A DNA stretch of 64,000 nucleotides from Branchiostoma floridae (Eukaryota; Chordata; Leptocardii; Amphioxiformes; Branchiostomatidae): positions 7,662,147-7,726,146 of the forward strand of contig NC_049980.1 of assembly GCF_000003815.2 (NCBI RefSeq), in the 5' to 3' direction. Each line of letters opens with the position of its first letter. Positions within the stretch are counted from its first letter, which is position 1. Of the stretch, positions 34,145 to 47,500 are shown one piece after another. The notes beneath the pieces are model-generated. The model worked only from the letters and a program-made list of their open reading frames with translations, made no database searches and was not told the origin of the DNA. The position numbers and the translations under genes are program-made.

Positions 34145-37100
34145 GATGATGATGCACGTGACGTCAGCAGAACAGCCTTATGACGTCAGGACAACATTAT
34201 AGCAGCACCAGAATGTTGTCAAAGTTATACAAGTAATGAAAGAGCCTTGCCTTGAACATTATAGCATATATCATATCATATCATATCATATATCATATAT
34301 ATTCTTTTGATTAGATACTACAAAACAATATAATACTGATCTGCTACTTGCTACATATAGTATTAGTGCTTTGTAAGATTTCTTTGATTCCAAAGTTAAT
34401 GCATGCTAATTGTAATTAACACATGTACTAGTTCCCATTCACTACTTACCTTTTGCTCATTTGAATGGTACCATGTCAACATTCAATTAGGATTAAAGAA
34501 CTACGAATTGGCAGAAATCTAGCACCCACTGTTTTTCAAGCAAAAAATTATTTTTATCAGATGGAAAAATCACAATTACCGAATCATTAGGAGAATTATC
34601 CGCTCCCCTCCAAATGCGTACTTACTGCACTATTAATATAGTATTATGAAATTCCTTGAAATATGGAGTATAGTGATACATATTTTTATGCGCAGATTTT
34701 TGCATTATGCAGAAAAACATTCAGGCTTACCTAGCCAAATACCTCCATAACAAATGCAACATATCTATATGCTGATGGACAGTCACAATTTATTTGAATG
34801 TCTTATATTTCGAAATCTTTTCTTTTTGTTTATCTAAGAGGGATTTTTTAAATATTTTATTCTCATATATATTTCCTTCTGCATACCTGCACCACTAGTA
34901 CAGGTTACATTAGAAATCATCTGTACCATTCAAATACAGTTGTAAGTATTGATCACACTGAAAACTGTTTGGAAGCATTGCAATCATTTCTGTTGCATTC
35001 CATGTTTTAGCAGTGAACAAAAGAACAATATAGCAAAGCTACAAAATCTATAGTAAATACCTAAACGCAAGACATACAACTCTACAATTTTACGTGCATG
35101 GTGATATTTTGATTCACGCACTAGTATGGGATAGGCGATAACATTAGGTCATACGTACTAATCCTATATGTTATTTTATATGTAGAGCAAAAGAATGACG
35201 AACTATAAAGTACAAATGTAGACTGCAATTATAGCACAATGTACATCTAACGAATAAATGTAAAAACCTGAAATGGAGGTACTTACGTACAATACCCAGA
35301 AAATGTAGATGCACGTGAAGGTTGAGATTGCCGTGACAGTTAGGCCAGCAAATTTTTGGTTCATATTTTCGATTGGAAAGAACATGTCACAGTTGAGGGA
35401 TGAAACACCAGTCAAATGTCTAGTATGTACAAAGTGTTATTGTGCTTGCAGTCAAATTTGTTTCTTTACGAAATGAAAGCATACTAAATTTAGCAGTATA
35501 ATTATCATTGTTTTCAGCTGGGTCACAAGTTAGGTCAATATACATATTATTGTCTTGGCATACGGCTTAGCGTTCAGTATCTTCTAGCGCTAGTTTGATT
35601 TCTTTGTACAATAAATTACACATTTTGCTCTAATGTTAAGTCAAACAAAGTTAAATCTTATGAATGACGTTCTCTGCAATCCCAAATTGAAATTCAAGTC
35701 GGTGTTTAATGGACAAAAAAGCCTGCAAGGTTTGAACACAATGGATTGTATATTGTAACTGTAACTGAATATCGCCTATCACCTCGACTATCTTCCCATT
35801 ATTTTCAATGTCATGTTTTAAGAAGAAACATGCTGTTTTTGAAGATCAAAATCCACAATCATTAAACATGCGGTCATCCATTAAATCACATTTTATAATA
35901 GCACATGACACTTTTTATGCTTTGCTAGTATTATGCCAGCTGGAAGCTATCATATGGTGTTACTACAATACTTAAACAAATTGAATGTGATCTTTCCTGC
36001 ATAACATATAATGGGACATAATATGAATATTGAAATGATACAAGGTTATATCAATAGAATCGTGAAAGAAAGAAATAGAATTCAGCATCACAACATTTGA
36101 TACATATTTTGCCATATGAGTTCAAAACATTTTGATGTAGCTGAGAAAAAAGACATCTTCCAACATAACGGCCTTGAATATTGTTATGAAATGAAACAGA
36201 AACAAATGTATTTTTTGGGTCACCATTTAAATATTTGTGCTGTACCTGAAAAGACCGATTTCAGAAGAAAAAAAAGCAGATGGGAATTGAAAACATCTTG
36301 AGGATCACATCAGTTTGTCAGTAATTAAGAATGTATTATTTTCGATACAATAGAAATAAAAGAGGTGAAGGGAATGTGTTTGTATCGTGTATTTTCTGTT
36401 ACTTGTAAATCGGAGTAGGACGCAGTAGACATCAATTTATTTCTAAATCATTCGCTACCAGACTTCCTGCTGAAAACTAGTAGATATTACCAAAAATAAG
36501 GGGATATTCTGTTTTTATCTGATATTTTTCAGTCTTCCTTTAGGTCTTGTAGACGCTAAATGTCATAGTTTGTCCCTGCCTAATGATTACTCACCCACAA
36601 TATCCCCTTTTCTCGCTACCTCAATCTGGCACTCTCCTTATCTATTTATGCCAGCCAATCACATCGCTGCTTACAGTCAAGAGCCAACGTGATTGGCTGT
36701 TAACTCTCCCTCCCATAACAGAAGGATGGATATCTGATTGGCTGACAGTTGGCTCATGGATAGTAGGTTGGTGCTTGGGATATACATTAGCCGTGACCTT
36801 GCTATATGGCAGGGCGGTCCCTTTGGGCTGGAGGTTCCAGTTAAAAATTCTCTGGACGATAATTTATAACACAAAGATTCGTATCGCATTCTTACTACAC
36901 TAGGTTGCACAAAAAAGTTGAGGCAAAAATGAACTTTGAAAACGTTGCAACGAGTCTGACTAAGTGCAGTCCTTGCCATACATTTCCTTAGTATTGTTCA
37001 ACTCTTAATCCACTGACTAAATAAAATGAAATTTCCAAAACCTTTCTTGCGTTACGATTCTTATCTTGTCTAACCAACCCATGGCCCATTCTTCGGGGGT

Positions 37101-38534
37101 ATTGCTGTCGAACGTCAGGAGCGGGCTACAATACTGGGCTGTACCAGTGCATGTTAAACTATCACATTAGATTAGGATTTGGCCGCCATTGCTAGTTGCC
37201 TTCAGGTCATGTAGGTAAGGTTTTTTTTATAAGAAACACACTAAAACACCAGGGAATAAAATAAACGTACGACTCTGCCGCATTCTAACCACAGAGATCA
37301 CTTTAGTTCATTGTTGTTGTTTTTTTCAATTATAATAAATCAAACCGGCTTGTTACATGTAAATGAACTTGGACAGCTGACTACATCCACTTATAATATT
37401 ACTTTATTATTGTTGCCTACCCAATAATTTACATTACGTACACCTTACCTTACCGAATATTGCATTACCGAATAACCATTTGGCATAGTTCACCCACGTA
37501 AAGGCATGTTCCTTTAATTTTTTTACCAATTCATCTATCTAACTGTGCTGTTTCGTAAAAAAAAAACCTATGGCAGAGAAAAGAAAACACGAATAATGAA
37601 AACATGATATGACCGTCAACCTCAAGACGTTTGTGACTTTTACGATGTAATTTACGTTACCATGTTACGTCCCTTGATCTTGGAATCACAGACAGATCAT
37701 TACCCTTACATTCATACAAAAGAGTGACTACACCAGTAATTGCATGTAGAGTTTATATTCAAAAGGCGAATCTTATCATCAGTTGATCCATAAAGCTAAT
37801 AGGTTAATGTAACTTACATTAGTATGCAGTTTGCAAACGTTAGCATTATTTCTCTTTAGGCAGTTCGAACAAAATTGAAAATCTCAAAAGTCAACACCGC
37901 ACACAAATGGCAAAAGGAATTTGTTACAACTTCATACCAATGGTTAATAAGTACTACTGTAGAATATATTTTTTTACCGTTTTCTAGTCCATTTGTTGTC
38001 GTTAACGAAGTATGCACGTGTTGTACATTGATATACAATTAAATTACAATGCGTAAATGTACCAACAAATTTCCAATACATCAGTATAAGGCAGAAAAGA
38101 TCCTACTAGTATATATTACTGTTCAATGTAGATTATATTAGTTACCGAAGACAAAACTGACGGAAGAAGAGAAATAATTTGAATCAAAGACCCCAAATGT
38201 TTCGCAGAGCTTTTCCCTTCGAAGTGAAGAGAGCGTCTGATGTGTACTATTCACCTTGCATATGTAAAGACAAACTCACCAGTACAAATGTATATATTAG
38301 CTTTTATACATTGTAAAATATCGAGCTGGTTGTTCTCATCCCAAAATACTCGTAGCTAATAGTTGTACTGTATTATGCTGTTACTTGTAAGATCTAGGTA
38401 TGAAACATTCATACACTAGTATATAACCGTGGCTGTTTTCTGGTAAATCAACAGAACTCTGGTGAAGTTGCACTGATGTTCTGTATGACGTCATAGAATC
38501 ACTCTAAGGCTGACGCCCCAGTACACTGTATGCC
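34145..38534. other. Region between convergent genes B and C
   Basis: 3' flanks of B (+) and C (-), tail to tail. 36440-37620 is sequence absent from copy 1. No coding exons recognised. Two TGACGTCA motifs lie just after the gene B stop (34159-34166, 34181-34188). Confidence 0.5.
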
Positions 38535-38554
38535 TTAGTTGTTCACATTTCTAT
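38535..38554 (-). CDS. Gene C exon 20, 20-nt terminal coding exon
   Basis: After the acceptor TCGTCTTACAG the frame reads DRNVNN then TAA. Length, phase and sequence match the DYNVNQ-stop exon of genes A and B, so it is probably the true 3' coding end despite its size. Confidence 0.75.
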
Positions 38555-41511
38555 CTGTAAGACGAATACATGCGCGTTAGAATATGGAGCACTGGATAAC
38601 GATGTATAGTTTCCACGTGTTTGCTTGACCATGCATATTACCGAATACAATGAACAAATATACGTCTTAACTGACTTGTAATGATAATGGTTGATGACAG
38701 TGGGTAATAACATGAAATACTGATAAAATACCAGATCAAAACAATAACAAAGAAGAACGCGTGGATGCTCTAATTTCATATACTAATTGTCTAAATGTTA
38801 ATTCTTGTATATTTGACTTCTAATTTGGAAAATCAGTGGAGGATGAAAACCCCACAAACACCTAGTATCTAAATCCATATTTTAAGGTGGTATATCTCAC
38901 TGCTCTTGGGGCACCGGTGCGGCAGTGTGGGGTTCGTTCACAGCGCACTGTTGTGTTATTTTCGCTGATTTGTTATGATTTGGATATTGCGTAATACGTT
39001 AAAGTATGACTTAGAAGACAACAAAATGCGCAAAACGTAAGAAAATTCGATCGTTAACTTTGAAATTCGTTGAGTAATCTTTCGAACCCCGCAGTGCCAC
39101 ACCGGTGCCCAAAGTGCAGTGAGATACCTCCGTTATGAAGTACTTATATTAATTCTTTGTTAAGTATGATTATGTATACCACTTTACTTTGTATGCAATT
39201 AGCTCTCGGGCATGAATTTGCAATACAGATTATTATCATATATTGTATTGCTCACCCATCTGGCAGATGTACGGCAGTTTGAGGCTGCACTTCTGTAGGT
39301 TCCACCGACGCTGGCTCAACAGCAGCACACAGTCCCGTCGTTTGTGCCTGCGCTGAGGCAGTGTCTGGAAGCCATGGTGGTCTCCCAGCGGGCTCCCGTC
39401 ATTCCACAGGAAAACCTTTTCCGTGTTCAGGTCATCAAGACCGATCCAGTAACGCCTAATATAGAATATTAAGAAATACAGGGACTTATATGTCTTTCCA
39501 TTTAGTATGTCCTCAACCTGCATATATAACAAATAATCTAGAATTACCGATACCCTGTTGACTAAAAGTATAGTACTCTGAGCTTATAATGCGTTTTCTA
39601 TGTAGCTAAGCACTGCATGTTTGCCAGGACTAGTATTGAAAAAAAGGTGAAAACTTTGGAAATTTGTTTATTTGACAAGTTTATCTAAAACGTGTTAAGT
39701 GAATGGTTTTATCAATGAGTTTTACATGTACAATTTCGTGAACAAATACTAACAAACCAGTCAACGTTTGAAAAATTGCTTCGACACTGGCATGAGCATA
39801 GATATCAAAGGGACGAATAAAGCGCGGAAGTTTTCAAAGAATACCCGAGATATTCGATCCTAGACAAAATGTGACCCATCTCAATGACAGTGATGATACC
39901 AGTGATAAATGAAATGTAATTTGCTGTTTAAAATCACCTAGTTTTAGTGTAATAATTTCAGTTCATTAGAAGGGTCTGCATGTATATTTACCTTTGTTTT
40001 CCACCATCGGTGCCCCTCAGATAGCCCCTGATGAAGGCCTGCATTCCGGCATCTTTGATCATGACCAAAGTCCCGCCACGGCCGTCAGACGCGCACGTCA
40101 GCAGGGCGTCCTGGTACTCCAGCCGCTGGGCGTCCCTGGGAGAGAACCAGAAGCACTGGTTCTGGTACCTGCCGAAGTTACTGGCAGGGCGGAGGTCAGG
40201 GTACAGGTCCGAGCAATCTGGGGTGGGCATTGAAGAAAGATAAACAAATCATTTATAAAGGGCTTCCAGGCAATCTTTCACTTTGAATACACACTATGCA
40301 AAATTGACAGTTACGTATGACAAAAAAAAATACAGCATACAGCATACAACGTGTACATGACGGAATTTGGCACTATGTGAATTATATAGTGTGCCTATAG
40401 CGAGTTTGCCTTTTTATGTAACATCAAAAGTATTGATGTACACAATAGCCATTGTTCATTTTTAAGTAGGATTTAAAATGCGTTGCTGCTCAGTACAGTC
40501 GCAACATGCAACCCAATTTTTGGCGCAACCTATAATTTCATAGATACACGCTTATCATATGTTCAAGATGCTTGTAGAAAGCATGGTTATATCCTGTATG
40601 AGACCGTACCTTTACATCCTGTTCCAGCGGAGAAACCGTCTCCTTCATACCCATCACCACACACACAGCTGGCGCCAAGTTCAGGGGCAGGGTTGTCTGT
40701 GCAGGTGGCCCTTGGGTCACACGGGTTTGGCGAACAGCCGTCAATGTCTAAAATACCAACAAACCAGTCAATTAACGGTTAGAAAACATATTCGAGATTT
40801 ACATGATCTGATAATATGATAGGAACGATTAAAGCACAGGAGTTGTTAAAAATAGCTAAGATGTTTTATCCTAGACAAAATGAGACACATCCAACCGTGA
40901 ATATTACCAACAAGCTTTCAAAACCGACGTAGTCACAACAAGACTGGAGCAAAATCTACTTATGACGTTTATATCATCAGAATCACAAGTTCTCCGAGGC
41001 CATAACGTCATCGTGAGACATTACGAGTATATTAGTCTCTGCCAGACTGACTACGCTGGCTATTATACATAGGGAGAATAATTTGCCAGGGGAGTTTTGC
41101 TACCAGAGGAGCTGGCCGGCCGCGCAGAGGGGAATCATTAACCCTAGCGTGGTCTGACTCCCCTGGCCAATTTTTGCCGAATTCTGCGATCCCCCTACCC
41201 CCGTAGAGAGGCCTGGCGAAGGTTAGTATATACCTGTACATCCAGTTCCTGCAACTAAACCGTCTCCCTCCAGTCCGGGTCCGCACGTACAGGTGGCAGC
41301 GAGGTCAGGAGCAGGGTTGTCTGTGCAGACGGCCTCCGGGACACATGGATTTGGTGAACAGGCGTTGATATCTATAGCAAGAACACACCAGGAATTGACA
41401 GTACGAATTTCTGGAAACCTCTTGTTTCTGCTTATTGAAAGACATTCCAAGGCAATTGAGAAAAACTCTGTGTATGTGTGTGTGTGTGTTTGAGTTTGTG
41501 TGTCTGTGTGT

Positions 41512-41547
<36 letters not shown>

Positions 41548-44500
41548 TTGTGTCTGTGTTTGTCTGTGTGTGTGTGATAGTGTGTGTGCGTGCGTGCGCG
41601 CTCATGTATGTGTGCTTATGTGCGTGTGTGTGGTTTTAGATTGTATTATGGTATTCTCAATTAGACTTATCTGCAATGCCAGAACGTCTATCGTTGTTGC
41701 ATCTATCATGTATTTATCATAACACTGATGTACACACTATGTAGCACAGTATTCTATGTAAGTATGCTTCATCATGTAAGGATTTCTCACCGACACATTG
41801 CTTGCCGTCGCCCTGGAAGCCAAGGTTACACGAGCATGTGAACGACCCGTCCGTGTTGGTGCACGTTGCGTCGTCATGACAGTCATGGGTGTCCACCAAA
41901 CACTCATCAACCTCTGCTCGTGGAAAAATAGTACAAGTATATCATATATTCGTAGACATTTCGTATGATTGTTACCTCTCAATATTACCCCCTCAATGAT
42001 GTCTCATCAAATTATGGAGTAATTCATACAATAATGAAAAGCAAAATATTTACCTGCCATTTTTTGGAACCATGCTAAGACAAATCCCTTCGTGCGTTCT
42101 AGCTGTAGCAAAGGATGATATACACAACCGTTTACACTGTTGTAAAGTTTTATCATTATTCTGTGAATCTCACCGTAGCAGTTTCCAGCTACCATCGCGT
42201 AACCAGTTTGGCAGGTGCAGAAGAAGGACCCAGGTGTGTTCCTACAGACGTGTTCACAGGTGTCCGTGCCAAGCGCACACTCGTCCACATCTGAAGAAGT
42301 ACGAAAGAAAAACGGTGAAGAAACTGAACAAATTAGTTTTTTTAAATATACGAATAGTGTGATCTAGCAAACGTTAAACTCAAAAGAGTCATTAAAGTGC
42401 AAATCGCAGGAGACTATATCTTTGATAGCCAAAAATTATAATGTTAAGATGATTTCGGAAGTTAAGTCTCATACATGGAATTTCATCGGTTATCCTGATG
42501 AGCAAACATTAATTATAATGTAATGACTAATGTTTTTAGGTATGAATTAAAAGACATACCAGTACAATTTTGCCCGTCACCGTTGTATCCAGAAGGACAC
42601 GGCCCACATTGATATGAGCCGTTACGATTGGCGCATGAGACTCCCTCAAAACACGGCTCTAGAGCGCAGCGGTCTTCAACATCTATGTCACATACAGCAC
42701 CGGTGTGAAGTTCATCACACGTGCAGGTAAACCCGTCCACTTCGTCGGAACAAGTCGCCCCGTTCTCACACGGGTTGGACGCGCATTCATCAACTTCCTC
42801 TTCACACAGCGCCCCCGTATATCCGGGACATTCGCAGTTGTAGTGGCCCTGGCCGCGCGGCATGTCGGGATCGATGACACAGTTGCCATTGTTCTGACAG
42901 GGACACTGGTGCAGGGTGAAGGTGAAAGTGGACGTGGTGGCCTGTCCGCACTCGTCTGTCACGGTCACGTCCAGCGGGAAGCTGGTGACCGGAGGAGCGG
43001 GGTCCGTGTCCCAGGTCAGCTGTCCGGAGGGTTGCAGCATCACTCCATGTGGGTTTGCTGATGCTATGCTGTATGTCACATCCCGACCCTCTGGATCTGT
43101 TGCTTCCAAACTGATGTCTAGAGTCTCACCTGGTAGCTTGGTGATTGTAGTAGCGGTGGTGAAAGTCGGGGGAAGATTTACTACAGAGAAAACAAATTGC
43201 AGCTTTAGACATGGTACCCGTGTACGTGGTGACTATTCACTTGTAGCATTATACTACAGTTTTGTCAATGTATAAACTGATACATTATTGTAATGGTAAG
43301 CGATATCACTTTGAATAACCCTGTCCTGCTTAGATTTGATGCCAATTCACATCCCCCCCCCAGGCCGAGTTATTATCATTGATCAGATCAGTAAAACTGG
43401 AACATATTCTGTGGTTCTGCTGCAGATTTACTTCCCCAACCAATGCGGTTTGCTGCGGTATGCCACATTTATGTGAGAAATGCCCCGAACCCGTAAAAGT
43501 ACTGGGCCTACATACATGCATTATAAAATATATATGTGCGTCTCGTTTTTATACGGGCTCAGCAGGACAAGGGTGTTGAGCTAGCACAGCACCTCTTGTT
43601 CACATGTACCTGCTCGCTGCGTGAATGAGCTATCGGAGACGTCAGGGAGGCACTGCTCGCACCAGTCGTCTGGGTTAGCATCACCGTCCTCGAAACAGAA
43701 TCCCCGGATGTTGCACGTGCCCGGCTGTAAAGCAACAGAAAGGTTGCATTTCAATTCACATGGTAAAGAAACTTGTTATACACGACTGTTACGTGATGTA
43801 CTACTTGATGTAGAGTTATACACTGAAAATATATTTTAATTCCTAGAATATGTAGACTATGACAAGACAAAATTGTCGATCATGGTGTTGATGAAGATAA
43901 AGGCATCATACCTTTGCCGAGCATGTCGGTCCTTGTTGGCATTCCTGGCACACGGAGTCATAGATGGTGAATAAGACTTCCTCGCTGAACTGCAGTCCGT
44001 CGTTACTGAGGGATATCAGCATGCCGTGTTTTACAGCGCCCTCTGTGGTGTCCGGGGTGCCCTGCAGTACCGGGGACTGAGGGAGTGCACACGAGACTTC
44101 GCTGAATGTTTGAAGCGTGGCGTTTGTAAGTTCTTCTGTGTTCTCCAGGACTGTCTGAATGCCGTTTGTAATCTGAAAGAGCGAAGGGGTTGGTTATAGG
44201 TAGACCTTACTCATAAAATATCTAGTGACTTGCTACTTCACACATATATCAAGTACCCAATGCTACAGTCAGAAAAAATACATTTTATCTTTGGTCCTTG
44301 CAGGAAACAAGTTTAAATTACCCCTATCGTGCCATAAATGTTTGACCAAGTTTTCTAAAGGTGATAAGGACAAATAACCTTACCTGTACTTGTCGAACCT
44401 TGCACGTTAGATTTTCCGAAGCGATGATGTTGTCGGCTATGACGGCCGTTTTCAGACAGGGCCTCTGCCGTATGTCACACAGCCCGCCGTTTGGGACGCT

Positions 44501-47500
44501 CCAAATCTCCGGCACGGTTCCCTCAACGATCGAACAGTCTGCTGACGTGAAGCCGTCGTGACACAGGCACGTCCCGTTCGTGCAGACTCCGTTGTGGCTG
44601 CAGTCAGCCGGGCACAGGTTATTCTTTACCGCCACTGACGGTACAGTGGAGCCATCGTCCATGACGTCGTACAGACTGACGTTCTTGTAGACAACGGTCA
44701 CACACTCGGATTTCATCACCCCGACTGCAGCATCGGCTATGGACAAATCTTCTGTAAGCTAAAGAACGAAATCAGTCATTACTCCAGTTTTCCCGAGAAC
44801 CTTACTGAAAGGCATGCAGATGCTTTTGTACCACATGAAAAAGACATTGTATCTTCTTTAGGGTAAGCGTATTTCCTTTGAAGCAAGAAAAAACTTGCAT
44901 AGTAAACGTAGAGTAGGAAGAAAAATATAAGTTGGTATTCCACATACAGTACCAATCTACTCCACTTCACCGTTTACAAGACAGCTACATTTTCTATAAC
45001 AATGAAAAGGTGGTACAAATGTTGTAAATTTGCTTACCTGTATATCGACTACGCATGCATCAATAGCATCAAATATGTCGATGCCCAATTCCTGACAGCT
45101 TTCCGCCACGGTGGAGTTGATGATGGTCTGTCGGCAATGCGTATCTGCCTGCTCTTGGGTGATTCCCTTAGTCTGGGTTGGCCACATCGGTACGGCCACC
45201 GGAGTACTGGCGTTTCCGTAGTCAAAGGCATACTTGTCATCATACTCGATGTTGTCGGTGTGCATAGAAGGATCATTATCTGTTGAACGCTTCCTTCTTT
45301 TACCTGCGTTAATGACATTGCTGATCGCTTTCTTCGGCGCGACAGGGAGGTTGATGTTCGCCACGGGGTTGGGGGTACTGTTGTCACTAGGGCTGCATGT
45401 GATGGAGTCGGATGACGCGCACGTGCAGTACGTCACACCGTCATCGGCGTCAGGGTCGGGAGGGAAATCGTCGATGTCGAAAAAGCTTGTTCCCTGTAAC
45501 ACCCTAGAGGGGATAGATAATAAACATTATTACCTTTGCCAGAATGGCTAAGGTTATGTTTTGGGCTTGTGAGTCTGTCTGTGTGTGTGTGTGTTAACAG
45601 CATAACTCGAGAAGCCTTGGATGGATCCCAATAATATTTGGTAGGTGGGTAGGGGTCGCGAAAACGAAGGTCAAGTTCGATAATGGGCCCCCTAGCGGCT
45701 TGGTAAGGTACTGCAGCAGAACCTCAATTTTTTATATCTCGTGTTCTGGACATGCTGTGGTTATCATTTTTGAGTGGTAGATAGCCCTTGGAACAGAGAG
45801 TAAGTGATGTAAGTTTGGATCCCCTAGCGGCTTGTTTGGAACTGCAGTCGCCGATTTCCTTTCAAACTTTGGATGAGAATAAGTCGAGAACGTGTTGATG
45901 GATCATCATGATTTTTGGTATATAGATAGCCCAAGTAACAATGTACATAATGAAATACCAATTATGCAAATCAGCAACTCATTTGCATAATTAATGAGGA
46001 AAGTTTATAAATCCACTGCATTTCATGATAGGACTTTCAAACTTGTCACATATATAGATGAGAAAGAGAGAAATATCAGTGCATATTGATTATGCAAATG
46101 ACGGCCCCATTTGCATAATTAATGGAAAATATGAACGTGTTAACGGATCGTCATGATTTTTGGTATGTAGATAGCCTAAGTAAAAACTTACATAATGAGA
46201 TACTAGTTATGCAAATAAACAGCTAATTTGCATAATTAATGAGGAAAGTTGATAAATCCACTGCATTCCATGATAGGACTTTCAAACTTGTCACATATGT
46301 AACTGAGAAAGATGGCGGAGAGTAAGAGGTGTATGTTTGGGTCCGCTAACATCTTTTCTTGAACTGCAGGAGCCGGTTTAGTTTCCTACTTTGAGAGAGA
46401 ATAAGTCATGATCAAGAAGGGATGAAAGGATCATCATGATTTTTGGTATGCTGACAGCTTAAGTGATGCTTGATACAATCTAATATTAGTAAGTAAATAG
46501 GGATCTAATTTGTATAAGCAATGGCAAAATGTTATGAACCAACTCCAGGCATATAAGATAAAAGATAATGAGTAACACATTTATGTCTACAGACATCATT
46601 CTACATAACAAACCTGGTTTATTGGCAAAGGTATGTGTTCGTGGAACTCTAGTTATTATTATTATTATTATTACGCCATCTAGCTGCTGACAGAAGGGCA
46701 TGGAAGAAGCGTACAGTCACCTGCGCTGCAGCTGACCGATGATGATAGATACTAATAATACAACGCAAAGGTATTAATTGGTTGTGTAAAATATTATATA
46801 AGATTATTGTGTAAAAGACTGTGCAAAAGAAAACTCCTATTTCCTATGATCTACCAATCTGATAGAATTATTTTCGGTTCGGTATTAAGGTATGTTTAGC
46901 ATAGTACATTGTACTAATCCGCAATCGCAAATAGAATGCAGCATTTGTCAAGTAGAGCTGACTATGTTCTAATAGCATGATAAGGCAAATGGAATTGAAT
47001 TTGCTAAAGTAAGAGATATCATTTGCTATAAGACAGTTGGTGATTTCAATACTGACCTCCAGCTTTGAACAAATTGTGAAGTATCTGTTGCCAGGGAGCC
47101 GTCCTTCATGACGAAGTCGTTACTTTGCCTGTCGTCCCACGTGCCGCACAGGCCGACCATGTCTCCTTTATCTATGGGTAAGGTGTCAAGGTACACATTC
47201 ATGCCCCAATAGTTGATCCATGTCCTAACTGATGATCCTGATGACATGGTGATCTACGGGGATTACAATTAGAGAATGGATTAATGAAAAGATGACAGCA
47301 AGACTGCATTCCCTTCTGGTATTGTTTCTATAGAAGTATAAAAAATAACCAAGTTTTGAGGGTAACACAGTAGAAATACTAAGTCTTTTGTCGAACCTAA
47401 TAACCCAGAATATATAGAGTTAGATTTTAAACTAGGATAGACACTTGCTATGGTGTTTGTACCTCAATTATCCCACTGGCAATAATTTGCAATAAACGTA

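Larger units (their letters stand above)
24640..37850. repeat. Segmental duplication, copy 2 (contains gene B)
   Basis: Matches 5265-16760. Copy 2 carries extra sequence at about 24700-24943, 26580-27165 and 36440-37620, and lacks the MITE of copy 1 at 6883-7128. Confidence 0.85.

Noticed and set aside
41064-41221. Possible inverted repeat around CCAGGGGAG / CTCCCCTGG
   Set aside because: Pairing is patchy and ends could not be defined; not enough to call an element.
41435-41722. 95-codon frame with alternating Cys and Val
   Set aside because: Translation of a (TG)n microsatellite inside a gene C intron.
42705-43275. Long plus-strand frames opposite gene C exon 13
   Set aside because: Shadows of the EGF and cadherin-like exon, whose minus-strand frame has correct splice sites.
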